Below, piece after piece: positions 18,324-27,458 of a DNA stretch of 64,000 bases. The notes under the pieces are model-generated. The model did not search any database, was not told where the DNA came from, and worked only from the letters and a program-made list of their open reading frames with translations. This DNA is from Streptomyces sp. H27-C3 (lineage in GTDB: Bacteria > Actinomycetota > Actinomycetes > Streptomycetales > Streptomycetaceae), in the NCBI RefSeq assembly GCF_030063415.1, contig NZ_JASITA010000002.1, forward strand, positions 1 through 64,000. Reading direction: 5' to 3'. Numbering within the stretch: position 1 is the stretch's first letter; each line of letters opens with the position of its first letter. A program made the translations under genes and the position numbers.

Positions 18324-21300
18324 CGGTTGGTGCTCCCGTCGGGGCGCTGCTCGTTCTCGTTCTCGGTGTCGTGGCCTTCGGCATGGGGCTCGTAGGGCTG
18401 CTGCTGTCGCCCGTAGCCGTACGGGTCGTACTGACCCTCCTGGTACGGCTCCGTCCGATACGGCTCCGCCTGGTACTGCTCACCGCCGTAGTTCTGGCCG
18501 TCGCCGTACTGGTCCTGCGGGTACTGCCCTTGCGGGTACGGGACGCCCTGCTGCTGTGCGCCCGGGTACTGCTCGTCGCCGTACTGCCGCACCGGCTCCT
18601 GGGCGTACTGCTGTTGCTGTTGCTGTTGCTGTTGTGCGTACTCGGCGTCCGTGTAGGTCTGCGCGTCCCACTCCCCGTACTGCTGCTGCGGCACCGCCCC
18701 GTAGGGGACCTCGCCGGGCTGCGGAGGGAAGGCGTCCTGGTCCTGCGGGACCTGTCCAGGTACGTGGCCGTACGGGTCCTCGGCGGGCGGCGCAGGGGCC
18801 TGCTCCGCGTCGTCGTCCAGGGGGGCGTGCGCGGTCTCCGCCTGCGCTGCCGCGCGCAGCCTGCGCGCCCTGCGCCCCTCGCCCGCCATCGGCTCCGCGG
18901 CGACCGCCTCGGGCTCCTCATCGGGCAGGTCGTCGTCGACCTCACGGCGGCGGCCCGGCAGCGCGAGGACCAGCAGGAGCAGGGCGAGCCCCGCCTGGGT
19001 CCAGGTCCACGCCGTGTGGGCGACGGACGACTCGTAGGTCAGGTCGAGCCGGCCGCCCTCGGTGGGCAGTTCGAAGCCCTGCGCCCAGCCGTCGACGGTC
19101 TTCTTCGTCAGGACGCGCCCGTCGAGCGTGGCCTGCCAGCCCTCGTCAGCGGCGTCCGCGATCCGCAGGACGCGGCCCGCTTCGCCCGCCGGGATCTTCG
19201 TATGTGCCTCGACCCGGCTCGATGCGACGGACAGCGGCTCGCCGCCCTTATTGCCCGAGACGATGGTGGCCCGCGCGACCTGCCGGTCGACGCGCCACAG
19301 CGCGCTGCCGTCGAGCTGGCTCAGCCGGCTCAGGCCCGGCGTGGAGTCGAGCACCCGGCTCATCGCGCGCGGCGCCCCGTCCCGCACGAGGACGTAACGC
19401 ACCGCGTACCCGCCGAGCTGGCCCGCCTGGTCGGCGCCGGAACCCGCCACCAGGTTGGAAACGATCTTGTTGAGTTCCGAGTTGGTGCCCGCCGCCTCGG
19501 CGAGCTCCCCGTCGCCGAGGCGGGCACCGGAACCGCGGACGAGCGTGTACGAGACCCTCGCGGCCGAAGTGCCGCCGAGGACCAGGGTGCGCGCCTGGTC
19601 GCGGGTGCCGCTCTCTTCGGCGACGAACGCCGGTACCTGTACCGGGTCGCGCCGTTCCAGCGGCCCGGCGGCGCCGCTGAGCATCCAGCCGGCGGCCGCG
19701 AGCAGCGGCCCCGCAGCCGCGGCGAAGGCGATCAGTACCGCGACGGGCTGGCGCCAGCCGAAGCTCTGGGTGGCGACGCGCTCGCGCGCACCGTCGGCGC
19801 CCAGCACGGTCGCACCGATCAGCGCGATGCCGTAGACGAGGGTCGCGGGTCCGGCCCAGCCCTCGTTGTTCGACAGGATCGCGAACACGAGGGCGACGAG
19901 CGCCACGGCCCAGGCCGCGCGGACGGCGAACTGCCGCTCACCGCGCAGCAGGGCGGCCAGCGCCGCGAGGACGACGCCGATGAGCAGCAGGCCGCCCACG
20001 GCCTTCGGCCCGCCGGGGCTCGCGCCCAGCAGGTCGAGGGCGGTGGCTGTGCCCGTACCGAATTCCAGGCCCGCCTCGCGGAAGAAGCCGGCCGGGCCGG
20101 TCAGCAGGGAGAGCGACCAGGGGGCCAGCATCAGCACCGGGGTGCCGAGCGCGGCCAGGAAGCGCAGGCCGTAAGCCGTGAGGTCGTCGCGGCGCAGCAC
20201 CAGCACGCCGATGCCGAGCACCAGCGCGATCGGCCACACGATGGGGGTGAAGGCCATCGCGAAGGTCAGCAGGAGCGCGTACGCCCAGACGGCGCGCCAG
20301 CTGGAGCGCGCGCCCCCGGTGCGCAGACCGCTCGCGGCGACACCGCACCGTGCGATCAGCGGCAGCAGGATCGCCAGCATGGCCGTCCCGAGCCGGCCGC
20401 TCGCGAGGGCGCCGGTGGCGGCGGGCAGGAAGGCGTACGCGACGCTCGCCCAGGCCCGCAGCAGCCGTGACTCGACGAGCGGGCGCGAGGCGAAGTAGGC
20501 GGAGAGTCCGGCCAGCGGCACCGAGCAGACCAGGAGCACGGTGAGTGCGAAGCCGGTGGAGCCGAGGAAGAGGGCCGACAGCGCCGCGAGCACTCCGAGG
20601 TACGGGGGCGCCGTCTGGGTGCCGCCCGTCCCGATGGGGTGCCAGACGTCGGCGTAGCGGGACCACAGGTCGCCGACGTCGGCCGGCGCGGGCAGCAGGG
20701 CGCCGCCCGCCAGTGCGCCGCCGCCGAGGAGTCCACGGCAGGCGATGAGCGAAACGAGCAGCAGCAGGGCGAAGAGCACAGGGCCCGGCTTGCGCACGAC
20801 GCGCTTCACCCGGACGAACTGCTCGACCTCCATGAAGTCCGCGTCGTCCCCGCCGGGTCCCGATTCGACGACGCCGTGCCGTGAACCCGCGTCAGCCTCC
20901 GTGGTGCCGCCGAAGCTGCCCGCGACCTGTTCGAAGGTGGCCCTGATGGTGGCGCCGGTCGGCGGGAACAGCGGGCGCAGTTCGCTCGCCTCGACCATGC
21001 CCTTTCCGCGCCGCTTTCTGGCCGCGAGGATCTTCCCCGGGCGCAGCAGGGTGCCGAAGAGTCCGGTGACCTCGTCGACCGCCTGGCCGGGCACCTTGCC
21101 CACCAGGTAGGCGAGTGTGCGCAGCAGCGTCCCGAGGACGAGGCGCAGCATGACGTACGGCAGGAGGGCGCCGCGTGCGTTGACGAGCATCGTGTAGACG
21201 GCGCCCGCCTTGTCGACGCGGTGCGGTCCCGCGACCGACCTTCCGGCGCAGTCGATGGGCCGGCGCTCGCGTGCGGACGCCTCCGCGTGCCGCAGCACCG

Positions 21301-22099
21301 CGTCGGGCGCGACGAGCACCCGGTGGCCGGCGGCGTGCGCGCGCCAGCACAGGTCGACGTCGTCGCGCATGAGCGGCAGCCTGCGGTCGAAGCCGCCGAG
21401 CTCCTCCCACACATCGCGCCGGACCAGCATGCCCGCCGTGGACACCGAAAGGACGGAGCGGACCTGGTCGTGCTGCCCCTGGTCCTGTTCGCGCCGGTCC
21501 AGGCCAGTCCAGCGGCGACCGCTGTTGGCGATGGAGACGCCGACTTCGAGGAGCTGCTTGCGGTCGTACCAGCCACGCAGTTTGGGGCCGATGATCGCGG
21601 CCTGTTGGTCGGAGTCGGCGACGCGCAGCAGTTCCGCGAGGGCGCCGGGGTCGGGCGCGCAGTCGTCGTGCAGCAGCCACAGCCACTGGACCGGCTCGCC
21701 GTGCGGGAGGTCGGGCAGGTCGTACGCGTCGTCGTGCCACGTCCTGCTCACCGGGTCCCAGCCGCTCGGCCGTTTCAGGTAGGGCAGTTCCTCGGGGGTG
21801 AGGACGCCTGCCGTACGGACCGCCTCGTCGACGGCCGTTCCGAAACCGGAGCGGCGTGCGAGGTGCAGCACACGCTCGGCGCCGAAGGCGTCCGCGAGCA
21901 GTTGGGCGGAGTCGTCGGCGCTGCCTGTGTCGGCGGCGACGGCGTTCTGTACGGGGCGCTCCTGCCCCAGCAGTCCGGCGAGGGCGTCGGGCAACCAGCG
22001 GGCACCGTCGTGGGAGACGAGCACGGCGGTGACGACGTGCCGGGGGAACTCGGGCGCGGCCGCCGCGTACGGCGCCGACGTTTGGCTGTGCACGGACAT
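18320..22099 (-). CDS. large membrane-bound glycosyltransferase, GT2 family
   Basis: About 1259 residues. The N-terminal GT2 domain (roughly 20-300) shows VTAVLVSHDGARWLPDALAG, the nucleotide-site segment LWLLHDDCAPDPGALAELL (DDC where DxD is usual) and LMRDDVDLCWRAHAAGHRV. A long region of a dozen or more hydrophobic segments follows, with an extracytoplasmic beta-rich part. The final ~130 residues are low complexity, rich in Gln, Tyr, Pro and Gly, with an unbroken run of glutamines. ATG 22099 was chosen because upstream in-frame sequence is non-coding in character. The likely role is transfer of a sugar in envelope polymer synthesis; acceptor unknown. Confidence 0.88.
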   Translation of the reverse strand: MSVHSQTSAPYAAAAPEFPRHVVTAVLVSHDGARWLPDALAGLLGQERPVQNAVAADTGSADDSAQLLADAFGAERVLHLARRSGFGTAVDEAVRTAGVLTPEELPYLKRPSGWDPVSRTWHDDAYDLPDLPHGEPVQWLWLLHDDCAPDPGALAELLRVADSDQQAAIIGPKLRGWYDRKQLLEVGVSIANSGRRWTGLDRREQDQGQHDQVRSVLSVSTAGMLVRRDVWEELGGFDRRLPLMRDDVDLCWRAHAAGHRVLVAPDAVLRHAEASARERRPIDCAGRSVAGPHRVDKAGAVYTMLVNARGALLPYVMLRLVLGTLLRTLAYLVGKVPGQAVDEVTGLFGTLLRPGKILAARKRRGKGMVEASELRPLFPPTGATIRATFEQVAGSFGGTTEADAGSRHGVVESGPGGDDADFMEVEQFVRVKRVVRKPGPVLFALLLLVSLIACRGLLGGGALAGGALLPAPADVGDLWSRYADVWHPIGTGGTQTAPPYLGVLAALSALFLGSTGFALTVLLVCSVPLAGLSAYFASRPLVESRLLRAWASVAYAFLPAATGALASGRLGTAMLAILLPLIARCGVAASGLRTGGARSSWRAVWAYALLLTFAMAFTPIVWPIALVLGIGVLVLRRDDLTAYGLRFLAALGTPVLMLAPWSLSLLTGPAGFFREAGLEFGTGTATALDLLGASPGGPKAVGGLLLIGVVLAALAALLRGERQFAVRAAWAVALVALVFAILSNNEGWAGPATLVYGIALIGATVLGADGARERVATQSFGWRQPVAVLIAFAAAAGPLLAAAGWMLSGAAGPLERRDPVQVPAFVAEESGTRDQARTLVLGGTSAARVSYTLVRGSGARLGDGELAEAAGTNSELNKIVSNLVAGSGADQAGQLGGYAVRYVLVRDGAPRAMSRVLDSTPGLSRLSQLDGSALWRVDRQVARATIVSGNKGGEPLSVASSRVEAHTKIPAGEAGRVLRIADAADEGWQATLDGRVLTKKTVDGWAQGFELPTEGGRLDLTYESSVAHTAWTWTQAGLALLLLVLALPGRRREVDDDLPDEEPEAVAAEPMAGEGRRARRLRAAAQAETAHAPLDDDAEQAPAPPAEDPYGHVPGQVPQDQDAFPPQPGEVPYGAVPQQQYGEWDAQTYTDAEYAQQQQQQQQQYAQEPVRQYGDEQYPGAQQQGVPYPQGQYPQDQYGDGQNYGGEQYQAEPYRTEPYQEGQYDPYGYGRQQQPYEPHAEGHDTENENEQRPDGSTNR

Positions 22100-22347
22100 C
22101 GGGGTACGGGCCCTCCGGCCGGGGTCCGGGGGTCGCCCCCCGGAAGGCTGCTGTCTGCTGTGTGGACGCCCGCGCCCCCTGGGGGCTTTGGTGCGTCTCG
22201 GACAGCGGCCCACACTAACGGCTGAGCAACACAGCGGTCCGCCGCCCGCAGACAGGACGCGGACGACGGACCGTTCATTACGTACAGGCTTGTGCGGATC
22301 GGCACCGGTCGGTACCGGGACGCAGCGCTCGGAGAGCGGCCTTCTGT

Positions 22348-22611
22348 TCAGACAGCGGCCTTTTTCAGCCGCCGGCGTTCACGCTCGGACAGGCCGCCCC
22401 AGATTCCGAACCGCTCGTCGTTGGACAGCGCGTACTCAAGGCATTCGGAGCGGACCTCACAGGCGAGGCAGACCTTCTTGGCCTCACGGGTGGAACCGCC
22501 CTTTTCGGGAAAGAAGGACTCGGGGTCGGTCTGGGCGCACAACGCGCGCTCCTGCCAGCCGAGTTCCTCTTCCGCGTCCTCGACCAGCAGTTGCTGGAAC
22601 AGCTCGGTCAT
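22348..22611 (-). CDS. whiB: sporulation regulator WhiB
   Basis: An 87-residue Wbl protein, the length of S. coelicolor WhiB. Four Cys ligands of the [4Fe-4S] cluster are at 25, 48, 51 and 57 (CxxC plus flanking), followed by the GIWGG turn (69-73) and the basic tail RERRRLKK. WhiB works with WhiA to start sporulation septation. The ATG at 22611 is preceded by GAGGGG. Long upstream sequence on both sides of a divergent cysteine dioxygenase gene holds candidate BldD and WhiA sites (see the regulatory entry). Confidence 0.97.
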   Translation of the reverse strand: MTELFQQLLVEDAEEELGWQERALCAQTDPESFFPEKGGSTREAKKVCLACEVRSECLEYALSNDERFGIWGGLSERERRRLKKAAV

Positions 22612-23067
22612 GTGCGCCCCTCGTCTGTCTTTTGCTTCCCCGTGATCTGGCCGTTACCGATTTCGGCCGAAACGACACGAGTGAAATTACAAGTGCGCCG
22701 ATCCGGGCCAGTCAAGCCGAGATCTGCTATTGGGCCCGTTATTCACTCTGCGGAACCAAGGCTATGCGGAAAGTGTTCAAATCGCCAAAAACCGTGACAC
22801 ATGCCAAAGGCCCATTCACGACTTCCCCCTCACCGGGGAAGGATGCGGTGGCGTTGGATCTTGTTGCGATTCGCCCGCAGAAGCGACCCGGATCACAGTC
22901 CGATCGTGAGACCGCAACGGCGTTTGCTGGTGCGGTTTGATGCGCCACATCTCCGCGCCGCAGCCTGGACAAACCTTTCTCCGCATCCTGTAACCGGATG
23001 AGGTGAAACATTACCGCCAAAACGGTCACGGGGTTGACAGGGAGTGAGCAAACATGTCTTCTTGATT
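22612..23067. other. long whiB upstream region
   Basis: About 455 bp of AT-richer DNA upstream of whiB with no convincing gene. A 12-bp perfect palindrome TTTCGGCCGAAA lies at 22661-22672, about 50 bp before the whiB start. A single GACAC is present near 22795. Promoters of whiB should lie here, but I cannot assign them with confidence. Confidence 0.5.
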
Positions 23068-23247
23068 TCATGCCCGAGACCGCAGCGCGCCCCCGGACCC
23101 ACACACGTGGGTTCCGTTGCGCTGCCCAGGCCCGCTGTTGCTGTTCCAGCTGTTGAAGCCTTCGCGCTCCAGCTCACTCTCCGTAACATCGTATTCGTGA
23201 CACAGTGTCACCTCTGACACCTCTTCTTGCGACACCCCAGCACTCAT
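23068..23247 (-). CDS. possible small protein of 59 aa divergent from cysteine dioxygenase
   Basis: A minus-strand ORF starting at ATG 23247 (MSAGVSQEEVSEVTLCHEYD). The first half is acidic (EEVSEVTL...ESELEREG), the second is Asn/Ser/Gly-rich with a Cys (HVCGSGG). Third-position GC rises towards the C-terminus. No strong ribosome site is visible and there is no modifying enzyme nearby. It may be a real small protein, a peptide precursor or a chance frame. Confidence 0.3.
   Translation of the reverse strand: MSAGVSQEEVSEVTLCHEYDVTESELEREGFNSWNSNSGPGQRNGTHVCGSGGALRSRA
23197..23235. promoter_or_regulatory. BldD-type palindrome with GACAC repeats
   Basis: GTGACACAGTGTCAC (23197-23211) is a perfect odd palindrome, and its inner 13 bases match the BldD box consensus TNACNC(A/T)GNGTNA at every specified position. 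GACAC, the core word of WhiA sites, occurs three times in direct orientation at 23199-23203, 23216-23220 and 23231-23235. The box lies about 56 bp before the cysteine dioxygenase start and about 590 bp upstream of whiB. Confidence 0.6.
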
Positions 23248-23266
23248 GCCGAGGAACCCCCGCATC

Positions 23267-23794
23267 ATGAACAGCACCAGCAGCCCCACCGGCGCCCGCG
23301 TCGAGAGCGACCTCCAGATCGCCGGCGATATCCTCGCCGTCCAGCACCTCCTCCAGCCCGCCCGCGAGCACCCGGCCACCGTGGCCGAATTCGTCGGCCT
23401 GGCACGCTCCGTCGCCGCCGACCGCGCGCAGTGGCGGGACCTCGTCGAGTACGACGCGACGACCCGCTGGTACCACCGGCTGCGCACCGGCCCCGGTTAC
23501 GAGGTCTGGCTGCTCAGTTGGGTGCCGGGACAGAGCAGCGGCCCGCACGACCACGGCCTGTCCTCCGGCGTACTGACCGTCCTGGACGGACAGCTGACCG
23601 AGCGCACGGAGCGGGCGCAGCGCACGCTCGGGGCGGGCGCGCAGCGCGTGTTCGCCCCCGGGTACGCCCACGAGGTCGTCAACGACTCGCTGGAGCCCGC
23701 GGTCAGCCTGCACGTGTACTTCCCGGGCCTCACCGAAATGCCGATGCACGCGGCCCAGTGCTCCCCGGCCGCCGAGGATGTCGTAGCGGTCTGA
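23267..23794 (+). CDS. cysteine dioxygenase (type I)
   Basis: Non-haem iron enzyme that oxidises L-cysteine to cysteine sulfinate. The 175-residue cupin has the iron ligands His94 and His96 in GPHDHGLSSG and the third His135 in GYAHEVVNDS. The start at ATG 23267 was preferred over 23246 because CGAGGAA lies about 11 nt upstream of it. It is transcribed away from whiB, as in other Streptomyces where this gene sits next to whiB. A BldD-type palindrome lies in its promoter region. Confidence 0.9.
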   Translation: MNSTSSPTGARVESDLQIAGDILAVQHLLQPAREHPATVAEFVGLARSVAADRAQWRDLVEYDATTRWYHRLRTGPGYEVWLLSWVPGQSSGPHDHGLSSGVLTVLDGQLTERTERAQRTLGAGAQRVFAPGYAHEVVNDSLEPAVSLHVYFPGLTEMPMHAAQCSPAAEDVVAV

Positions 23795-23859
23795 CGGGCC
23801 CTTCCGCCGCCCGGCCACCACCCCGCAACGCATCGGTGCGCGGCTGACAGACTGTCCGC

Positions 23860-24816
23860 ATGCGCATTGTGGTTCTGGCAGGCGGTATCGGTGGCGCTCG
23901 CTTCCTCCGCGGCCTCAAATCGGCCGCGCCCGACGCGGACATCACTGTCATCGGCAATACCGGTGACGACATCCATCTGTTCGGCCTGAAGGTCTGCCCC
24001 GACCTCGACACGGTGATGTACACCCTCGGCGGTGGCATCAACGAGGAGCAGGGCTGGGGGCGTACGGACGAGAGCTTCCAGGTGAAGTCGGAGCTCGCGG
24101 CGTACGGCGTCGGGCCCGAGTGGTTCGGACTCGGCGACCGCGACTTCGCGACGCACATCGTGCGTACGCAGATGCTCGGCGCGGGCTATCCGCTGAGCGC
24201 CGTCACCGAGGCGCTGTGCGCCCGCTGGAAGCCGGGTGTGCGGCTGCTGCCGATGTCCGACGACCGGATCGAGACGCATGTCGCCGTCGATGTGGACGGC
24301 GAGCGCAAGGCCATCCACTTCCAGGAGTACTGGGTGAAGCTGCGGGCGTCCGTGGACGCCCAGGCGGTGGTGCCGGTCGGCGCGGAACAGTCGAAGCCGG
24401 CCCCGGGTGTGCTGGACGCCATCGCCGAGGCCGACGTCATCGTCTTCCCGCCGTCCAACCCGGTGGTCAGCATCGGCACGATCCTGGCCGTGCCGGGTAT
24501 CCGTGAGGCCATCGCCGATGCGGGGGTGCCGGTCGTCGGCCTCTCCCCGATCGTCGGTGACGCCCCGGTGCGCGGCATGGCGGACAAGGTACTGGCCGCG
24601 GTGGGCGTGGAGTCGACGGCCGCGGCGGTCGCCCAGCACTACGGGTCGGGGCTGCTCGACGGCTGGCTCGTCGACACGGTGGACGCGGGTGTGGTGGACG
24701 AGGTGGAGAGCGCGGGCATCAAGTGCCGGGCCGTGCCGCTGATGATGACCGACATCGAAGCCACCGCGCAGATGGCCCGCGAGGCGCTGGCGCTGGCCGA
24801 GGAGGTACGGGCGTGA
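23860..24816 (+). CDS. fbiA: 2-phospho-L-lactate/phosphoenolpyruvate transferase, F420 synthesis
   Basis: CofD/FbiA family, 318 residues. It transfers the PEP- or phospholactate-derived GDP intermediate to the Fo chromophore during F420 synthesis. The opening [17 protein letters not shown] is the CofD phosphate-binding start, and [14 protein letters not shown] and [17 protein letters not shown] are further family blocks. Its stop codon overlaps the GTG of fbiB (GTGA), so the pair is translationally coupled. Confidence 0.96.
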   Translation: MRIVVLAGGIGGARFLRGLKSAAPDADITVIGNTGDDIHLFGLKVCPDLDTVMYTLGGGINEEQGWGRTDESFQVKSELAAYGVGPEWFGLGDRDFATHIVRTQMLGAGYPLSAVTEALCARWKPGVRLLPMSDDRIETHVAVDVDGERKAIHFQEYWVKLRASVDAQAVVPVGAEQSKPAPGVLDAIAEADVIVFPPSNPVVSIGTILAVPGIREAIADAGVPVVGLSPIVGDAPVRGMADKVLAAVGVESTAAAVAQHYGSGLLDGWLVDTVDAGVVDEVESAGIKCRAVPLMMTDIEATAQMAREALALAEEVRA

Positions 24817-26201
24817 GTGACCCGTCCGCGCCGCCGGGGCCGTCGTCCTCACCGCCGTCCTTCCGGGTGTGGGCGGTGCCCGGACTGCCCGAGGTGCAGG
24901 CGGGCGACGACCTCGCCAAGCTGATCGTGGGCGCCGGGCCCGGACTCGTCGACGGTGACGTCGTGCTGGTCACCTCGAAGATCGTGAGCAAGGCCGAGGG
25001 CCGCGTCATGGAGGCTGCCGACCGCGAAGCGGCGATCGACGCGGAGACGGTACGCGTGGTCGCGCGGCGCGGGACGCTTCGTATCGTCGAGAACCGGCAG
25101 GGCCTCGTCATGGCGGCGGCCGGCGTCGACGCCTCCAATACGCCCGCCGGGACCGTGCTGCTGCTGCCCGTCGATCCGGACGCATCGGCACGGCTGATCC
25201 GGGACGGACTGCGGGACGCGCTGGGTGTCAATGTCGGGGTCCTGGTGACGGACACCTTCGGGCGGCCCTGGCGCAACGGTCTGACGGATGTCGCGATCGG
25301 GGCGGCGGGGGTGCGTGTCCTCGACGATCTGCGGGGCGGGACCGACGCACACGGCAATCCGCTCGGCGCGACGGTCGTCGCCACGGCGGACGAGCTGGCC
25401 GCGGCGGGCGACCTGGTGAAGGGCAAGGCGGAGGGGCTGCCGGTCGCGGTGGTCCGGGGCATGTCCCATGTGGTGGCCGAATCCGGGTCCGGTGGCGCGG
25501 ATGCCGGCGTCGGTGCTTCCGGCTCTGCTGCCGGTTCCGGCGGGGAGGGTGCGCGGGCGATGGTGCGCAGCGCCGCCGACGACATGTTCCGGCTCGGGAC
25601 ATCGGAGGCGGTACGCGAGGCCGTGACGCTGCGGCGCACGGTGCGGGACTTCACGGACGAGCCGGTGGATCCGGCGGCGGTACGGCGTGCGGTCGCCGCG
25701 GCTGTCACTGCGCCCGCGCCGCACCACACGACGCCGTGGCGCTTCGTACTCCTGGAGTCGCAGGCCTCGCGGCTCGGGCTGCTCGACGCGATGCGGGACG
25801 CGTGGATCGCGGATCTGCGGGACGACGAGAAGTCGGCGGAGTCCATCGCGAAGCGGGTGCGGCGCGGTGACTTCCTGCGCCGGGCGCCGTACTTGGTGGT
25901 TCCGTGCCTGGTGATGGACGGCTCTCATGTGTACGGCGATGTGCGCCGGGACACCGCGGAGCGCGAGATGTTCGTGGTCGCGGCGGGTGCCGGGGTGCAG
26001 AACTTGCTGGTCGCGCTGGCGGGTGAGCGGCTGGGCTCCGCGTGGGTCTCCTCGACGATGTTCTGCCGCGATGTGGTGCGGGACGTTCTGGGGCTGCCGG
26101 CCGGCTGGGATCCGATGGGGGCGGTCGCGGTGGGCCACGCGGCGGCTCCGCCGGTCGCTCGGGCCGCGCGGGACGCGGGGGCGTTCATCGAGGTGCGGTG
26201 A
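24813..26201 (+). CDS. fbiB: coenzyme F420:L-glutamate ligase with nitroreductase-like C-terminal domain
   Basis: Adds the polyglutamate tail to F420-0. The 462-residue protein has an N-terminal CofE ligase domain (to about residue 245; segments [13 protein letters not shown] and [12 protein letters not shown]), a Gly/Ser/Ala-rich linker and a C-terminal FMN nitroreductase-like domain that in mycobacterial FbiB reduces dehydro-F420. The GTG start overlaps the fbiA stop by four bases. It follows fbiA as in mycobacteria. Confidence 0.95.
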   Translation: MSDPSAPPGPSSSPPSFRVWAVPGLPEVQAGDDLAKLIVGAGPGLVDGDVVLVTSKIVSKAEGRVMEAADREAAIDAETVRVVARRGTLRIVENRQGLVMAAAGVDASNTPAGTVLLLPVDPDASARLIRDGLRDALGVNVGVLVTDTFGRPWRNGLTDVAIGAAGVRVLDDLRGGTDAHGNPLGATVVATADELAAAGDLVKGKAEGLPVAVVRGMSHVVAESGSGGADAGVGASGSAAGSGGEGARAMVRSAADDMFRLGTSEAVREAVTLRRTVRDFTDEPVDPAAVRRAVAAAVTAPAPHHTTPWRFVLLESQASRLGLLDAMRDAWIADLRDDEKSAESIAKRVRRGDFLRRAPYLVVPCLVMDGSHVYGDVRRDTAEREMFVVAAGAGVQNLLVALAGERLGSAWVSSTMFCRDVVRDVLGLPAGWDPMGAVAVGHAAAPPVARAARDAGAFIEVR

Positions 26202-26342
26202 GGGTGGGGCGCGGGGGTTGATTCCCCTGACCCGCCCCTTTCCGGAACCGGGGCAGGCCTCGACCCCTCGCACGACCGTGCGGCAGGGGTGGGCGCGCCT
26301 GCGGCCGCGATGTCCTCAATCGCCGGACGGGCTGGATGCGAA
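26202..26342. other. intergenic stretch after fbiB
   Basis: No gene seen. It contains the widespread Streptomyces word AATCGCCGGACGGGCTGGA (about 26318-26337), part of the dispersed palindromic repeat family also present at 62.5 kb. Confidence 0.5.
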
Positions 26343-26427
26343 CGTCCGAGGCTCGCATCTGCGCCCGTGTCACACCGTCCGCGCCCGTGTCACACCGTCC
26401 GAGGCTCGCATCTGCGCCCGTGTCACA
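26343..26427. repeat. 32-bp direct repeat
   Basis: The word beginning CGTCCGAGGCTCGCATCTGC is identical over 32 bases at 26343-26374 and 26396-26427; GCGCCCGTGTCACA occurs three times in the segment. The second copy runs into the C-terminal codons of the DNA glycosylase gene (stop 26423). Confidence 0.9.
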
Positions 26428-27391
26428 ACCGGGCGATGTCGTTCCGGTACATCCGGGGTGCGCGGCGGGGTGGGGTGTGGCCCGACAGGAGGATCAGGCG
26501 GGTGGCCCGGTGGCGCTGACCCTCGTACGGGGCCAGGAGTTTCAGCATCGCCTCGTCGTTCGTGGTCCGGTCGCCCGCCAGCGCGTGGCCGACCGTGCCG
26601 GACAGGTGGAGGTCGCCGACCGTGACCGCGTCGGGGGCGCCATTGCTGCGTTGCAGCGTCTCCGCCGCTGTCCAGGGGCCGATGCCCGGGATCAGCTGAA
26701 GACGGGCCGACGCCGACGCGAGAGGCATCGTTGCGGCCTCCTCCAGCAGCGCGGCCACCCGTACCGCCCGCAGGATCGTCGACGAGCGCTTGTTGTCGAC
26801 GCCCGCGCGGTGCCAGTCCCAGGAGGGAATCAGCGCCCAGGTGCGCGGGTCGGGCATGACGTGCAGCGGGACGGGGGCCGGGCCGGGTGCCGGTTCGCCG
26901 TGGGTCTGCACCAGCCGGCGCCAGGCGCGGTACGCCTCGTCGGTGGTGACCTTCTGTTCCAGGATCGACGGGATCAGGGATTCGAGGACCAGGCCGGTGC
27001 GCCCCAGCCGCAGACCGGGTCGGCGCCGCAGGCTCTCCGCGACCACCCTGTGGTGCGCGGTGAAGAGGGACGGGTCGTCCAAGGAACCCAGGAGCGGCGG
27101 CAGTTGGGCAAGGAGCCAGTCCGCTCCCGGACCCCAGGCCGCCGCGTCCAGCACTCCGCCGGGGGACGCCACCCGCAGGGTGCCTGGGCCCGCCGGGGTG
27201 CGGCTGGCCCGCCAGTGGGCACCGTCCGGGGTCCGGCGGAACGTCGGGTCCCAGGGGCCCCGGCGCAGCGGGCCGAGGACCAGGGCGAGGTCGACGTCGG
27301 GCAGGGGCGCGCCGGAGCCGCCGACCCGTGTCGCGGTTTCCGCACGGGGCGGCGGCACAGAAGTGCGTCGAGGTGGGAAACGGCCGGCCAC
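26423..27391 (-). CDS. DNA-3-methyladenine glycosylase (AlkA/HhH-GPD family)
   Basis: A 322-residue base-excision repair enzyme. The helix-hairpin-helix LQLIPGIGPWTAAETLQ and the catalytic-aspartate segment VTVGDLHLSG are intact. The N-terminal beta part carries no obvious Ada domain. The start GTG 27391 is proposed because the pyrophosphorylase gene ends at 27459 and TACGCT lies 7 nt upstream, the spacing of a leaderless transcript. Longer in-frame sequence upstream overlaps the neighbour and looks non-coding. Confidence 0.88.
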   Translation of the reverse strand: MAGRFPPRRTSVPPPRAETATRVGGSGAPLPDVDLALVLGPLRRGPWDPTFRRTPDGAHWRASRTPAGPGTLRVASPGGVLDAAAWGPGADWLLAQLPPLLGSLDDPSLFTAHHRVVAESLRRRPGLRLGRTGLVLESLIPSILEQKVTTDEAYRAWRRLVQTHGEPAPGPAPVPLHVMPDPRTWALIPSWDWHRAGVDNKRSSTILRAVRVAALLEEAATMPLASASARLQLIPGIGPWTAAETLQRSNGAPDAVTVGDLHLSGTVGHALAGDRTTNDEAMLKLLAPYEGQRHRATRLILLSGHTPPRRAPRMYRNDIARL

Positions 27392-27420
27392 GGTCCCGAG
27401 CGTAACCGGCGTCCCCGTGG

Positions 27421-27453
27421 CCCCGCAGGACTCCTCCGGGGGCCCCTGCGGGG
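27421..27453 (-). terminator. terminator after the mannose-1-phosphate guanylyltransferase-like gene
   Basis: A 9-bp stem (CCCCGCAGG with its complement) and 15-nt loop lie 6 bp past the stop codon of the upstream gene. Confidence 0.55.
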
Positions 27454-27458
27454 GTCTC

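Noticed and set aside
22739..23104. Minus-strand frame of 121 codons upstream of whiB
   Set aside because: Mixed codon use, no ribosome site and no family resemblance; the stretch fits promoter DNA better.
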